From Chiua virens (Eukaryota; Basidiomycota; Agaricomycetes; Boletales; Boletaceae): a stretch of DNA of 64,000 nt. The position numbers were made by a program, and so were the translations under genes. The stretch covers positions 1,364,001-1,428,000 of the forward strand of contig JAHNUO010000010.1 in NCBI GenBank assembly GCA_019787685.1. Direction: 5' to 3'. The notes under the pieces were generated by a model that saw nothing but the letters and a program-made list of their open reading frames with translations, did no database searches and was not told the DNA's origin. This document shows positions 1 through 10,425 of this stretch, piece after piece. Within the stretch, counting starts at the first letter, position 1; every line of letters starts with the position of its first letter.

Positions 1-1
1 C

Positions 2-115
2 GTCAACACGGCGGAGAATATGTTCAGCGATTCAATGTCATGGGACGTCCTTTTGATCTTCCTGGGCCCTCTGAGACGAAGACAAGTGATGTCACGAAAA
101 TCGTCACACCGCTGA
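2..115 (+). CDS. possible C-terminal exon of a gene entering from the left edge
   Basis: A short open frame runs from the window edge to a TGA at 113-115 and would encode about 37 residues, acidic/polar first (NTAENMFSDS), then hydrophobic (WDVLLIFLG) and ending basic. It is not recognisable. It may be the last exon of an upstream gene or chance. The rest of 116-899 has only short overlapping frames in all directions and no supportable gene. Confidence 0.2.
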   Translation, partial: VNTAENMFSDSMSWDVLLIFLGPLRRRQVMSRKSSHR

Positions 116-899
116 AGCCAGCCTTGGATCAGCCAGGAGTCTGGGGTCCACGACCAGGTCGTCACCGAAGTGTACAAGCACGTTGTATACGGGCTCTTTC
201 CCCTCTCACACTCGCTCCGATTCGAGACGACTAACTCGCCCCTAACACACCAGGCGCATCACGTCAAAGAGGCCACGGCCACAAAGACATGTCGACAGCA
301 GCCCGAGGGACAGAATCGGGCCGAGTGTGCGTATGAGAAAACCTGGTCACTCTCTTCTTGGAACGATGGGCGTTCTTGTTAACAGTCAGCTGGTACGCGT
401 GGACTGCAATTTGGCCTTAGGAATCCGGACTTTACTCAATGCGACTTGTTGGCTGCACCGCGGACATGCAAGGGATCCGTTGAGTGGACTGGAGGAGAGG
501 GGAGATGGGCGTGTGGGTTCGACGCCGGTTGAGCCTGGCATCCTCAATGCCACATGTACCAAGACGTAACAGATCTCGAGAGAAATCCAAGCAAGATCCG
601 TCGTGTAAGACAGTGGTCGTGAAATGTGGGTGCTCAAGGGTCCGGTGGTGGGCAGGGCTAGAGATCGATACGGACGACCTACCAATAAAGCGAGCTTCTC
701 GGGCAACGTGTACCAGGCGTGATCGCATAGGAGGAACCAGTTCCTATTGAACAATCTACACAAACATGCAATAGACAACAAAAACGAGACGGGACAGGAC
801 AATAAAATCCATGAAAATCAATGCAGATGAACCGAGAGATGGAGAAGAAACAGCCATGGTAAGAGATATCGTACAACCCACTCCCGCGAGTCAAAGCCC

Positions 900-2597
900 T
901 TAGAGGGGGCGGCGAGCCTTCTCGGCCATAGGCTGTGTGGCGACGCGGGCCTGTGCGAGTGGAGCAAGGATCGGTCAGGGTGTTACTCTCGGTTGTCCCT
1001 GTCGTGATCGAAACTTAAACTCACCTCGTCGTCAGGAAGCTGGATGTACTGCTTCTTGGCACGGGAACGCTTGATGTACTTGGCAAGCGCAAATGCACCG
1101 ACGAAGAGGATGGCAGCACAAGCAGCGAAGACGGTCGACGTAGCACCCTGTTGAGAACCGATCTGGGCGAATGGGTAGGGGTCGTGGTAGCCAACGCTGC
1201 AGGTAGCGGCCCACTGCTTGGTGGAGGTGATGGCGTAGTTCTGTGGGGCGGTGTCAATAAGCGCAGGTGCGTGGGGAGAACATCAACCCACCTCGAGCCT
1301 GTAGATGAACTCAGTGACCGGGATGTCTGCCTTGTGGCCGAATGCGTGGTAGGTCTGGAAGTTGTCACTGGAGCCGTTCTTGAACTTGATCTTGACGAAG
1401 TCACGGTCCTCAGGGGGAGGTCCGCGGCGAAGCTCAAAGGCGAGGGCCGAAGCATAGTTGGCTGAGTAGACGTTGCGTCTAAGTATCTGTCTCAGATTCT
1501 ATATATACAATGTACTTACGGATAGCAGCGAGTTCGGGGTTGTGCTTGGCGAGCTCGAGCATGTGGAAGAGGGAAATGAAGGGGTGGTACGAGGTCTCGA
1601 TCATGTGGAACTGGAGAGGGTCACCGTTGAATGCGAGGCGTTCGAGCGACTTAATGATCGAGTGAAGGATAGTGCGACCAGCCACTAAACGTCAACAGTA
1701 ATCAATCTCAATGTCCCGCATGGCATCTGATGAGGACCAACGTACAGTTACCAATACCACCGACGTCTTTTGAGGAGAAGATAGCGTTCTCGTGGAAATT
1801 AGCCAAGCCACGAGCTTGTTCGACGAGAGTGGGAGGAAGACGGTGAGCGTAGGACTGGTTGTGGGTCAGCTGCGTGTTGATGTAGTCGAATATGTTCCAG
1901 GCATTCTCCAAGGTCGTGGGGCGACCGAAGACGTAGTCACGCACAGCACCGAAGAAGGGTTGCGCACCCTTTGCGACGGCCTTGAACTCGGAGGACGCGT
2001 ACACATCGGCGATGTGCTGTTCGAAAGCCTGTCAAAACATACCAACGGATCAATTCACTCATGCCGACCTCGTAGCAAGACACGTGGCAGAACATACCGG
2101 GCAACCAACCCAGGGCTCAAGGGAGCGGTCGTTGGCAGGATCGACGGTTTCGATGGGAATGTACTGGTATCCGCCGAGAGGAGCAACAACGGTCGTTTCG
2201 TTAGCAAGGGTAACCTTGTTGGCCGGGTTGGGAGGGTAAAGACCCTGGAGAAGGGCAATGGCAGAGTCGAAAATCACAGGACCCTCACCGCCAGCCTTGG
2301 CGTGGACGTGGAGCTCGTGGTTGTCAACGAGCTCGCGGCTCATGTCTTCGATGCAGGAAGGCGAAGAGCCGGTTAGGTAGACCGAGCGAAGGAACGACCC
2401 GAGATGGTGGGATTGGGACTACAAGAGTTGGAGCGAAGTTGTAAAGATATGTCCAAACAGAGACCTGGGATCATGCTTACCGCGCCGAGAGGAGTACTCT
2501 CGGTCCAGGCGGTCTGGTAGGTGAGGGGGTTTTGGTAGAATTCATACCGGTCACCGTTGCGGGCAATAACAAGAACACCGAGGACGTCAGTACTCAT
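900..2597 (-). CDS. histidine-acid-phosphatase-fold membrane protein, catalytic motifs degenerate
   Basis: A seven-exon gene can be read with consistent phases: exons 2597-2481, 2418-2098, 2028-1752, 1684-1520, 1461-1292, 1240-1025 and 950-900, giving about 438 residues. The start is the ATG at 2597. The fold matches the histidine acid phosphatase / phosphoglycerate-mutase-like superfamily: an N-terminal beta strand ending in a phosphate-loop-like segment, a helical middle domain and a C-terminal Rossmann half. A single hydrophobic helix (TVFAACAAILFVGAFALA) followed by a basic stretch near the C-terminus predicts a type I membrane anchor. The loop reads ARNGDR where active enzymes have RHGxR, and the second catalytic HD site appears to read ETSY, so catalysis is doubtful. 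No classical signal peptide is seen. The family call rests on overall pattern; a non-enzymatic or scaffold role is inference. Confidence 0.8.
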
Positions 2598-3488
2598 AAC
2601 TGTTACTTCGTTCGAAGGGTTGTTGAGAGTGAAGTAAAAACCAAGATGCTGGTGGAGGACAAAGACGGGGTTGCATCGAGGGTCTTATAGTATGCTTGAG
2701 TCGCGGACAGCGCGTGCACGGCGCATGGCCCAGAGCCGAACAGCATCAGGGTGGGTGTTGTGGGCCGGAGCAGAAGCTACATGGCATGTGTGTCACATTG
2801 AGACCTGAAGCCAGGAAGACGCGAGGCCGCTTTCTTTCAAAGGGACTTGCATTGCTACCTGCACAGGCGAACCGGAATGAACGCAATGCTCAAGGTCCGG
2901 TCACGAGATGCATGCGAGTGTCGAGAGCAAGCTTCTGGAATGGACGCTGTACTTCTCGCGTTGGTATGACGTCAATGCGAGCTCGACTGATCGCAAATAC
3001 ATCGGGATTATGCTAGCGAGACCTAGTGGGGGATGGTCAGTGGCATTTGGGTCGCGTCCCGCACGATAAGTGTCACACGTGCCTCAAGGATTACTTTTCA
3101 TAAAGGGCTGAGGCCGAGGAGTAATTGTTATGATGAAGCATGAATTACCGTCAGCGGCCTCGTTCCCAACACGCGCCAGACGGCACTCGGGCTCTTCTTG
3201 GAAAGAAAGAGCGCTCCATTCGATATCAAAATACCTTTGTGACGAGCGAGAAGTTTGAATCCTGATTCACTGCATTCTTCAAATCCAAGGCCTGCGATGG
3301 GCAGTGTAGGAAAACTCAAAACTGAGCGACTAGTATGCAGAATGTGGTGGGGCACGTTTGGATTAGATAACAAAACAGGCGTCGTGCGGCGCAAGAGCGT
3401 AACGCCATTTGATGGGTGCATCTTGGAGAAAACATTAACGGTGCATTGGAGGTCAAATCAAGGAACCCGTTTTACATGTCGAACTAAT
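2598..3488. other. intergenic region, no supportable gene
   Basis: This stretch is the upstream region of the phosphatase-like gene and the downstream region of SRP72. It contains only short frames without recognisable motifs. Confidence 0.5.
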
Positions 3489-4627
3489 TTACTTCTTTTT
3501 CTTGCCCTTGGTGTGCGACGTTCCTCCACCCATCGATTTCCCACCGTGACTCTGCGTGGGGGTATTCTCTAGAATTACGCCTTGCGTCGCACCTCCCGCA
3601 CCTCTTCGTTTCCTACCAGCTTGCCCAAACGATGTCCTCTCGCTCTTCTTTAACCACCGTTCCGGATCAGGTGGGGGAGTGACTCCCGGGATCACACCCT
3701 GCGGCACACGTTTCAACCGCACTTTCTTCGCCTTTTTGGCGATACTAGACTCATCAGGGCTCTCTTGAGTCTGCGTAGCGCTGGTAGACGTCAAGTGCAC
3801 AGCGGGCTGGACGGATGGCGGTGGGGATGTCTCGATCGTGGAAACGATGGAAGAGGGTAGTACGTCAAGAACATGCAAGAAACCCGTGTTCATAAAGTCG
3901 AGGTGCTTCTGTGAGGCGGTGAGGTTTGTGAGAATATCAGAATATTCTTCCGATTGCTAGGAAGAGTGTGAGTGACTTGCGAAGTATAGGATAGGCGGTG
4001 CAAGAACACACAGGGTCAGCGGTTGCGAGTAGCTCGTTGTAGAGCTCAAGACTGGACTGGTATTGGCATTGGCGATAATTCTGTCCACAGCAAACCACAC
4101 GATGTCGATCGTTCATGAAGAAGTCGGCAAAACGCGATGCATACATACCAACTGCGCCTCGAGATGAAGCACGCCACGATGATCTTTCTCTGATCTTTTG
4201 ATTTTGCACAGAGCTGCGGCAGCCTGCTCCTCCCTATGGAGGCGATATGTGGCGTATGTCTGCTCGAATGTGCAATCAAAACCATCTCCATCTGTGGAGT
4301 CGGCTATGAGAGTCATCGCAGCCTCATACTGTTCTGTCTGAAGAAGCAGAAATAATTTGGCCTGGAATGCGTCCTTGTCCGCAGGGTGAAGACGAAGAAC
4401 TGGATCGCGCAGTATGTCAATAACTCCTGAATGGAAATGAAGTGGAACCACTTGCTCTTATTACATGTCTTGATCGCATTGGTGAAATGGCCGCCCTCGA
4501 TTTGGGCACACAACGATGCGAACAGCCGTTTCAGCCGTTCTTCAAGCGAAACTGGTTTTTTTTTCCTCAGCTGGTTTTTGCCTGGAACGGTGGGTTTTGC
4601 GGCACTGGCAGGCTTTCGTCCAGGCAT
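3489..4627 (-). CDS. SRP72: signal recognition particle subunit SRP72, compact form
   Basis: Four exons, in phase: 4627-4465, 4399-4149, one starting just after the acceptor near 4084, and a last exon ending at 3489. Together about 316 residues. SRP72 is the largest SRP protein: its TPR region docks SRP68 and its basic C-terminal segment binds the 7SL-type SRP RNA, supporting co-translational targeting to the ER. The N-terminus starts MPGRKP and is followed by a TPR-like helical stretch (FASLCAQIEGGHFTNAIK; KLFLLLQTEQYEAAM). The C-terminal RNA-binding signature is clear: GVTPPPDPERWLKKSER, then RKRRGAGGATQG and a poly-lysine tail. The long central TPR array of the roughly 650-residue animal and yeast proteins is absent. 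Confidence in the family is high because of the PDPERWL motif. Confidence 0.85.
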
Positions 4628-4759
4628 CCTTGGTGACGAGGTGAGAGTCTGCAGTAGTTGTGGCAGTGCCTCTAATTACCGACTTTCATTTACGTAATCA
4701 ACTACCCTTGCCTTTGGACTCACCTTGTAAACGAACCCAACAGGGACATAAAAGCCCAA

Positions 4760-5914
4760 ATGTCTACAGAAGAGTTCGTTCTTCCAACCACCACCCATGA
4801 ATATACATTTTTACCCGCTGATTCGTTCGTAGATCTACACAGGAAGTCCAGGCTGACGTTCAGGATGCCAAGATGCGCGAACCCCCAACAGCACCGGCGG
4901 CGATGGCCACCGCTAACAAAAGACGACCCAGGATTGATTTCACCGTCCTATCCGGTGAACGCAAACGCGGTAAAAGCATGTTTGGTCTTGTAGTCGGCAC
5001 GTTGAACAAGGCCAAGATCGAGGACAAGGAGAGGAACGCGAGTGAAGCCGTTCGTTTCTTTTCGACTTCCTTGAAGTTCCGCTGACGGTTGGCTCTTCAG
5101 GCAAAAAAACGTCAACTAATTGAGCAGAGACTACAAGATAAGCTACGGAAAGAGACTGACTCTGTCAGGCGAGCAGAAGAAGCCAAGAAAGACAAAACCG
5201 CCGCCAACAGGAGAGAAGAAGAGCTTCAGCTCAAAGACTCCATCGTACGTACCAGGTTCACGTTTTACTTCTCATTGGTGTTTGACGTGTTCATGTGTGC
5301 CACTCGCTTTTCCAGTACAAACTTCGACACGTACGGCTCCCGCTATTGAGCAATTTTTTGTTGACATCCGACATCATACCGCCGTCCGACGCATCTCCAC
5401 CTCCATCAACCAACCCACTGGCACCCCCTTCACGTTCTCATCCGCCACCCCTGTACTACATTCCAGCTGTTCTGACACCTGCCCAAGAGGCATTTCTTGT
5501 ACGGCGAAAGGCAGAGGTGCGTTGTCCGGAACACTTCTTTCGAAGACCGTAGCTTCTGTATTTCGACGCGTGCTTACTATATCTGATACTTACCACCTCC
5601 GACAGGTCACAGGGGCAGCTGAGAGAGAGTGGGAGGCTTTCCGTGACGAACGCACCTCCGGTATCGAAGAAATCAAGCAATTCCGACAACGTGTCACCGA
5701 AGAGGAAGCTCGTCGCAAAAGGGAGCGTGAGGACACCGCGAAAGCAGAGAGCGAGGACAAGGAAATGGCTGAAGAGTCTTCGGAATTCAGGCACCTGGAT
5801 GCCGACATGGAAGTGGATGAAGAACCGAAGCCCGAACCAGAGTCCGCGGAGTCAGAGCGGAAAGACGAATCGGGCGGTATGCGGGCTGATGATGAAGACG
5901 CTGTCGAGTATTGA
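4760..5914 (+). CDS. pinin/SDK/MemA-domain protein (splicing-associated)
   Basis: The protein carries the conserved pinin/SDK/MemA region: RKRGKSMFGLVVGTLNKAK, then ASEAAKKRQLIEQRLQDKL, a charged coiled-coil (TDSVRRAEEAKKDKT), and YKLRHVRLPLLSNFLLTS. A further block YYIPAVLTPAQEAFLVRRKAEV precedes a glutamate/arginine-rich tail ending DEDAVEY. Pinin relatives act in the nucleus with exon-junction and SR-type splicing factors. Introns are visible near 5063-5100, 5245-5318 and 5519-5606. The likely start is the ATG at 4760, joined by an intron to an exon beginning EVQADVQDAK at about 4841; an alternative start is the in-frame ATG at 4873. The gene is divergent from SRP72 with only about 130 bp between starts, so they may share a promoter. 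Confidence 0.8.
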
Positions 5915-7869
5915 GGGTCTGCGGTCTGTGGGTATGTGCTTTCGTAGGTATGCCTCTTTGTCGTTGTATCGTTACCTTGACCACTTGTCTTTGTTTCGAT
6001 GGACTTGAATTGAATCATTTGTTCTTTCAACCTTTGACTACACACAAGCCCAGTCCGAAAGCCGAAGATTACGAGGCAATGACCTCCTGATGCTATTCGC
6101 GCAGGTCATCCAGTGTGTGGCTTCGGGAATTCGTCGCTATATTATAAAGATTAGGCTGACGTTGAATACTGATGCTAATCGGCGCTCTTAGATTGGTTTG
6201 ACACACAGCGTGGTCGGAGTCCTGCTTCTGAGCCATTCCAGAATATTGATCCGCTCAGCAGCAGGAACGTCGCTGACTTGACAATGGGCGGAACCATTCT
6301 GGGTTCTAATCTTCTAATCGCTCTAGGACCTCTTTGTTGGCGAGGTTGCATTATGTTCCGCGATCCCCAAGGTCTGTCTTTCATCATGAATGTTCGCTGA
6401 AGCAACGCTGCGTCGAATCACTCACGGAAAGCCTCCCCCGGCTAGTGTTGGACACATACCTGGCGGTCATTGGAAATTCCAGGACCACTTGATGAGTATG
6501 GTTGGTTCTTTGAAGTTCGCATCAGATTGATTGGTTGACAACTTCTCCCATTTCCGAGTCATAATTAGTGCTCGAGTCGGGCTGACACCGGCTGTAGCAT
6601 CATGAGGTCACCAGCGTTTTGTGTGGACGCAGCACAGTGACGGAATACACCTAACTGGATGCCAAACCCACTGTGGCCAGCTAGGCCGGGCCTGGAGCCA
6701 AAGCGGTCGCTCCAAAGGGTGGGGTAAACTTGTCCACAGCGCAGCTGTGGGTATAAAATCTCGACGCTCAGATGGTTCTACCCCCATTTTTGCCACCATG
6801 TCTACTGCAAAAGCATTTGTTTCTGTGGACAAGTTCTTCCCGCACGTGTTGCAAATCTTGCCTCTATGATTCCGAACCACTGAGTTTTCGTTCGCCCTGA
6901 TATTGGACAGGATTCCCCCGCTCCCAAGAGAGCGTTCGGATTCCCGGCTGCGCAAACAATTGATGTAACTACCGAATCTCTGAATCCCTCTGTCAGCCGC
7001 CGGGCAGGCTGTTATTCTCATCACCCACATCACGTACCGACATCCCATCGATCCGCCTCATCATTAGATCGGGTTCTAACGACGTTTCGGATTCGTTCAT
7101 GCCACAAAGTGGAAAAGTAGTAGATGATCATGGCCTCACTACCTACGGCGAAGTCATCCATCCACCACCACCTACTCCGTTGCAGCCGAGCATCCATCAG
7201 CCCCACCTCGACTTGGAAGCCATCTTGAGGCGTCGACTGAGTTGCATCCCAGTTTCGCCATTTGTTGCCAAGGAATTAGACCCCAATGAGAATAATTGGC
7301 CGGATAGCCCCAGGACATGCCCAGAACCCGTGCCGCATTTGAGTGACTCCTTCCAATCATAAATGTGTCTCGCTTACGGCGAATGTTGGATTTTCTACTC
7401 AGAATCCTCAGTTGGCTTCGACACCAACCTCAAGCAGTTCCTTCCCTTGGGACCGCCAGCGCCTCGAGCGGTACAGGAAAGCACGCCCGTTGTAAACAAC
7501 GGTTCAAGTCTTGAGAGACTCGTTGAGGAGCATTGACCCCAGCCACTTGGATTGTATATTGGAGGAGATACCTGAACAGAAGAACGGTACTACGGAAGGG
7601 GCCCATCTCCGTTGAAACGGCACTTCCGTAACATAAAGCTTACGCCAGCCCCTTGGAAAACTGGATCCCTTTCATCCCCGATTCCAAAGTATGATATCTG
7701 ATGAACGCGCACGGTTATGTTATCATGTACTGGTAAACGTACGATGGTGGATGTTTGTACTCTCTTCACGATCTAACCCAATACTATTGCGGCATATTTT
7801 AAGTAAATGATATTATTAGTACTTGCATGCGGATTTTGCCAGGATACCTAGCCCGGCCAGGCAACGGTA
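5915..7869. other. gene-poor region, no supportable gene
   Basis: Only short unrelated frames occur. A stretch around 6608-7048 is open on both strands but shows no recognisable domain. Nothing here could be assigned; an old transposon remnant is possible but unproven. Confidence 0.4.
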
Positions 7870-7913
7870 GTGTTTTCTCCGAGTCGTGCTGCAGTCTGTA
7901 AATCGTCCTCCAG

Positions 7914-8456
7914 TCAGTCGTCCCAACTTATGGCGGGGAGCAGCCCTGCGAACTTGACATCCAGCCGCTTGTCTATACCAAACTCAACCTTGTCAATGCG
8001 CATGGCCTTTGTCTTGGACTGCAGGCAGAGAAAAGATCTCTTCGTCGCCAACTTGAAGTGTATACGTTTGATGACTCCTAGAAGTTTGAAAGGATCATAG
8101 TAAACCACTCGTCTGTAGGCGGATGATCTTCAGGTAAAGAAGCGTGAGGTAGTAGTGACTCGAGAGACGGTGAAGAACCGTCGAGAGGATGGCAGCCACT
8201 ACTATGGCCGTGGCGATCTGAACAAAGCGCAAGCTAGGTGTAGCCCGGCTAAATCCTTCGGATATGATTCTTCATTCGATGTGTTAGTTGATTCCATAAG
8301 ATGGTGAAAGGCATCTTGGAAAGTCAAATGGGGAGGGACTTTGACCGACTCCGCGAGTTCGAAGTCTAGTTGTTTCTTCCAGCCGCCAAGTAACCATTGC
8401 ACCTGTGCGAACGCAGATACGAATGGCTCATTGTCCATCGGAGTCCCCTCGGGCAC
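7914..8456 (-). pseudogene. unrecognised protein-like remnant
   Basis: Two frames on the minus strand look protein-like and abut each other. One (8456-8202) reads VQWLLGGWKKQLDFELAESV and continues through FQDAFHHLMEST; the other (8108-7914) reads YDPFKLLGVIKRIHFKLATK and then MRIDKVEFGIDKRLDVKFAG. Amphipathic composition and low stop density suggest exons of one gene, but no clean splice joins them and no family is recognised. It may be a decayed gene or one with unseen introns. Confidence 0.25.
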
Positions 8457-9518
8457 CTCGATGATATTTTTGGAGGGAAAAAAGCGAGTTCAGCCCCAGG
8501 TAGGAACAGCTTGAATATTTGTATACCCATGCTGCTGGAGACGCCCGAAAATGCTACACAACCTCTGAATCAATACTGCGGTCCTTCGAGGGGGAATCCC
8601 CAACTTGTTTGGTGCTCCTTTCGAAGTATTTTTAAGTCAAATCTCTTTACTTGTCCTTGCCCTCGCTGCCACACTGCGCAGGCATGAGCATGCTGCCAAT
8701 CGAGTCAGTCTCAATCCGATCAAGAAGCGGACAATATCAATCAGACCTTGAATATGATTTAACGTTCTTTACGTTTTTCTTCCAGAAACTGTTCCCTCGG
8801 TCGATGAGTGATATTCATACATAAGTGACTCAAACTGGTCCTGGTCCACATACAGTCTCAAGCCTAAGAGATTATCTAAGTAGGGTAAATTTCGTAGTAA
8901 TGCCACTTACCACTGACCCCCATTGTTAGCTTGTCACGGGGTACAACGGGGTCGTACCAAATGAAACTATCGCAGGCATGAAGATTACGAAGCCTGTGAT
9001 GTGTGTGAAATCCTCTCCTTGAGGGCGGAAACAGTCATACCGTTGCGTCTTGCAAGCTGGACAGTATCTGAAGGGAGGGTCCACAGAACAATTTTCACTA
9101 GCTTGTCACAGCGCTTTGCTTCCATTCAGATTTCGGACAGACTGAAGAGCCTGTAATCGCATGACAACGGGTATAGAAGATGAGGTTCGTGTACTGCTGT
9201 TCCGTCAAGTCTGCTGGGCAGTCAGGCAAGCCCTCGACTCGGTCAAGAGCAGCCTTGCAGGAACTGGGATGATTTGTGCGTCAAGAGGCTACGGAGATAT
9301 TTGCACGTGCGTGCAAGATTAAGAAGGTCCATCGGATAAACAAACGCGAAAATCTATCATTGGCGCGTCAGCAAAGAGTCAAAACTCGAGAGGGAAAAGG
9401 CACTAAGAATTAAATCTACGTACGATGTAACGGTATAATCCGTCGATACATAACTGGCTTAGTCCTCTATAGTGCCCTTGTTTGACGCTTCTTGTCCGCC
9501 ACACCAACTAACGTTCAG

Positions 9519-9590
9519 CGCCGCGCGACTACTAATATCTGCAGTTGTCAAGTGATCGTGCTCCGTGTGATGAGCCAAGACAACTTGAAT
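9519..9590. repeat. copy 1 of a diverged ~70-bp direct repeat
   Basis: The stretch containing gtgtgatgagccaagacaac closely resembles 10352-10425, with scattered substitutions and small indels. The two copies lie about 830 bp apart in the same orientation. Confidence 0.6.
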
Positions 9591-10351
9591 TGGCACTGTG
9601 CAATCCAGGGAACCAATTCAAGAAACGCGTACTTGCAGCAAATGAGTAAAGGGTGCGTTCGTATCTTTACCGGACATGGTGGACACTCCGATTGATTCTA
9701 CTCTCTGGCTATATAGCTTGAATGGCAATATCAATGTCTTAGGCGGGTGCCGGTGAAAGCCCCGGACCACAGTCAACGCAATGGGAAATTCCCAGACAGT
9801 CACGATCATAAAGATTCTCATCACAACTGCAACATGCACATGAACGTAGCGAATGTCAACTGTACTACCGTCGTTGATGGGTCGGATGGAGAAATAAAGT
9901 AACCACTGCCGGAGGGAATTTGGCAGTCGGTCCAGGAGATCAAGAGTGTGGTGGCTACAAGGTGAACATGCTATCGATGCTTCAGGCTCCAAATGCTGGA
10001 GCACAGATACTGTGATCACATGGTGGATCAGTCTAATCATTGGCAGCGGAAGTTGCGGACGCTGTAATTCCGGAGGCGAGGTCGAAACTCAGGATGAAGG
10101 TTATAAGTATAGCGTCAAGTAAGTGTGTAGTCACCTGGTTCTGACCGTTCCAACACGTGGTAATCGATATCAACGCTTATCGCTGGTGGTAAGTATTATA
10201 ATGATGTGATATATGTGAGTGGACCGGGCCCGCCGCGGCACGATACATAAGTATCAACTACACCAAGGTTCAGAAATTTCTCGATGAATTTGGTTGGTGT
10301 TTTGTAGCAACTTACTAGCAAGCTATGTTTCCCTACAGTCAGACCGGTTCA

Positions 10352-10425
10352 CGTTCAGCGCTTCAGCGTCGCGACTAGTTGTCATGTGGCTGTGCTCTGT
10401 GTGATGAGCCAAGACAACCACGATA
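10352..10425. repeat. copy 2 of the diverged ~70-bp direct repeat
   Basis: Matches 9519-9590, sharing ctgtgtgatgagccaagaca and the upstream cacgttcagcg block. Both may come from a larger degraded element; no element ends were identified. Confidence 0.6.

Noticed and set aside
1021..1455. Long frame on the minus strand out of phase with the phosphatase-like gene
   Set aside because: Ser/Thr/Arg-rich shadow of the real exons, which are supported by splice phases.
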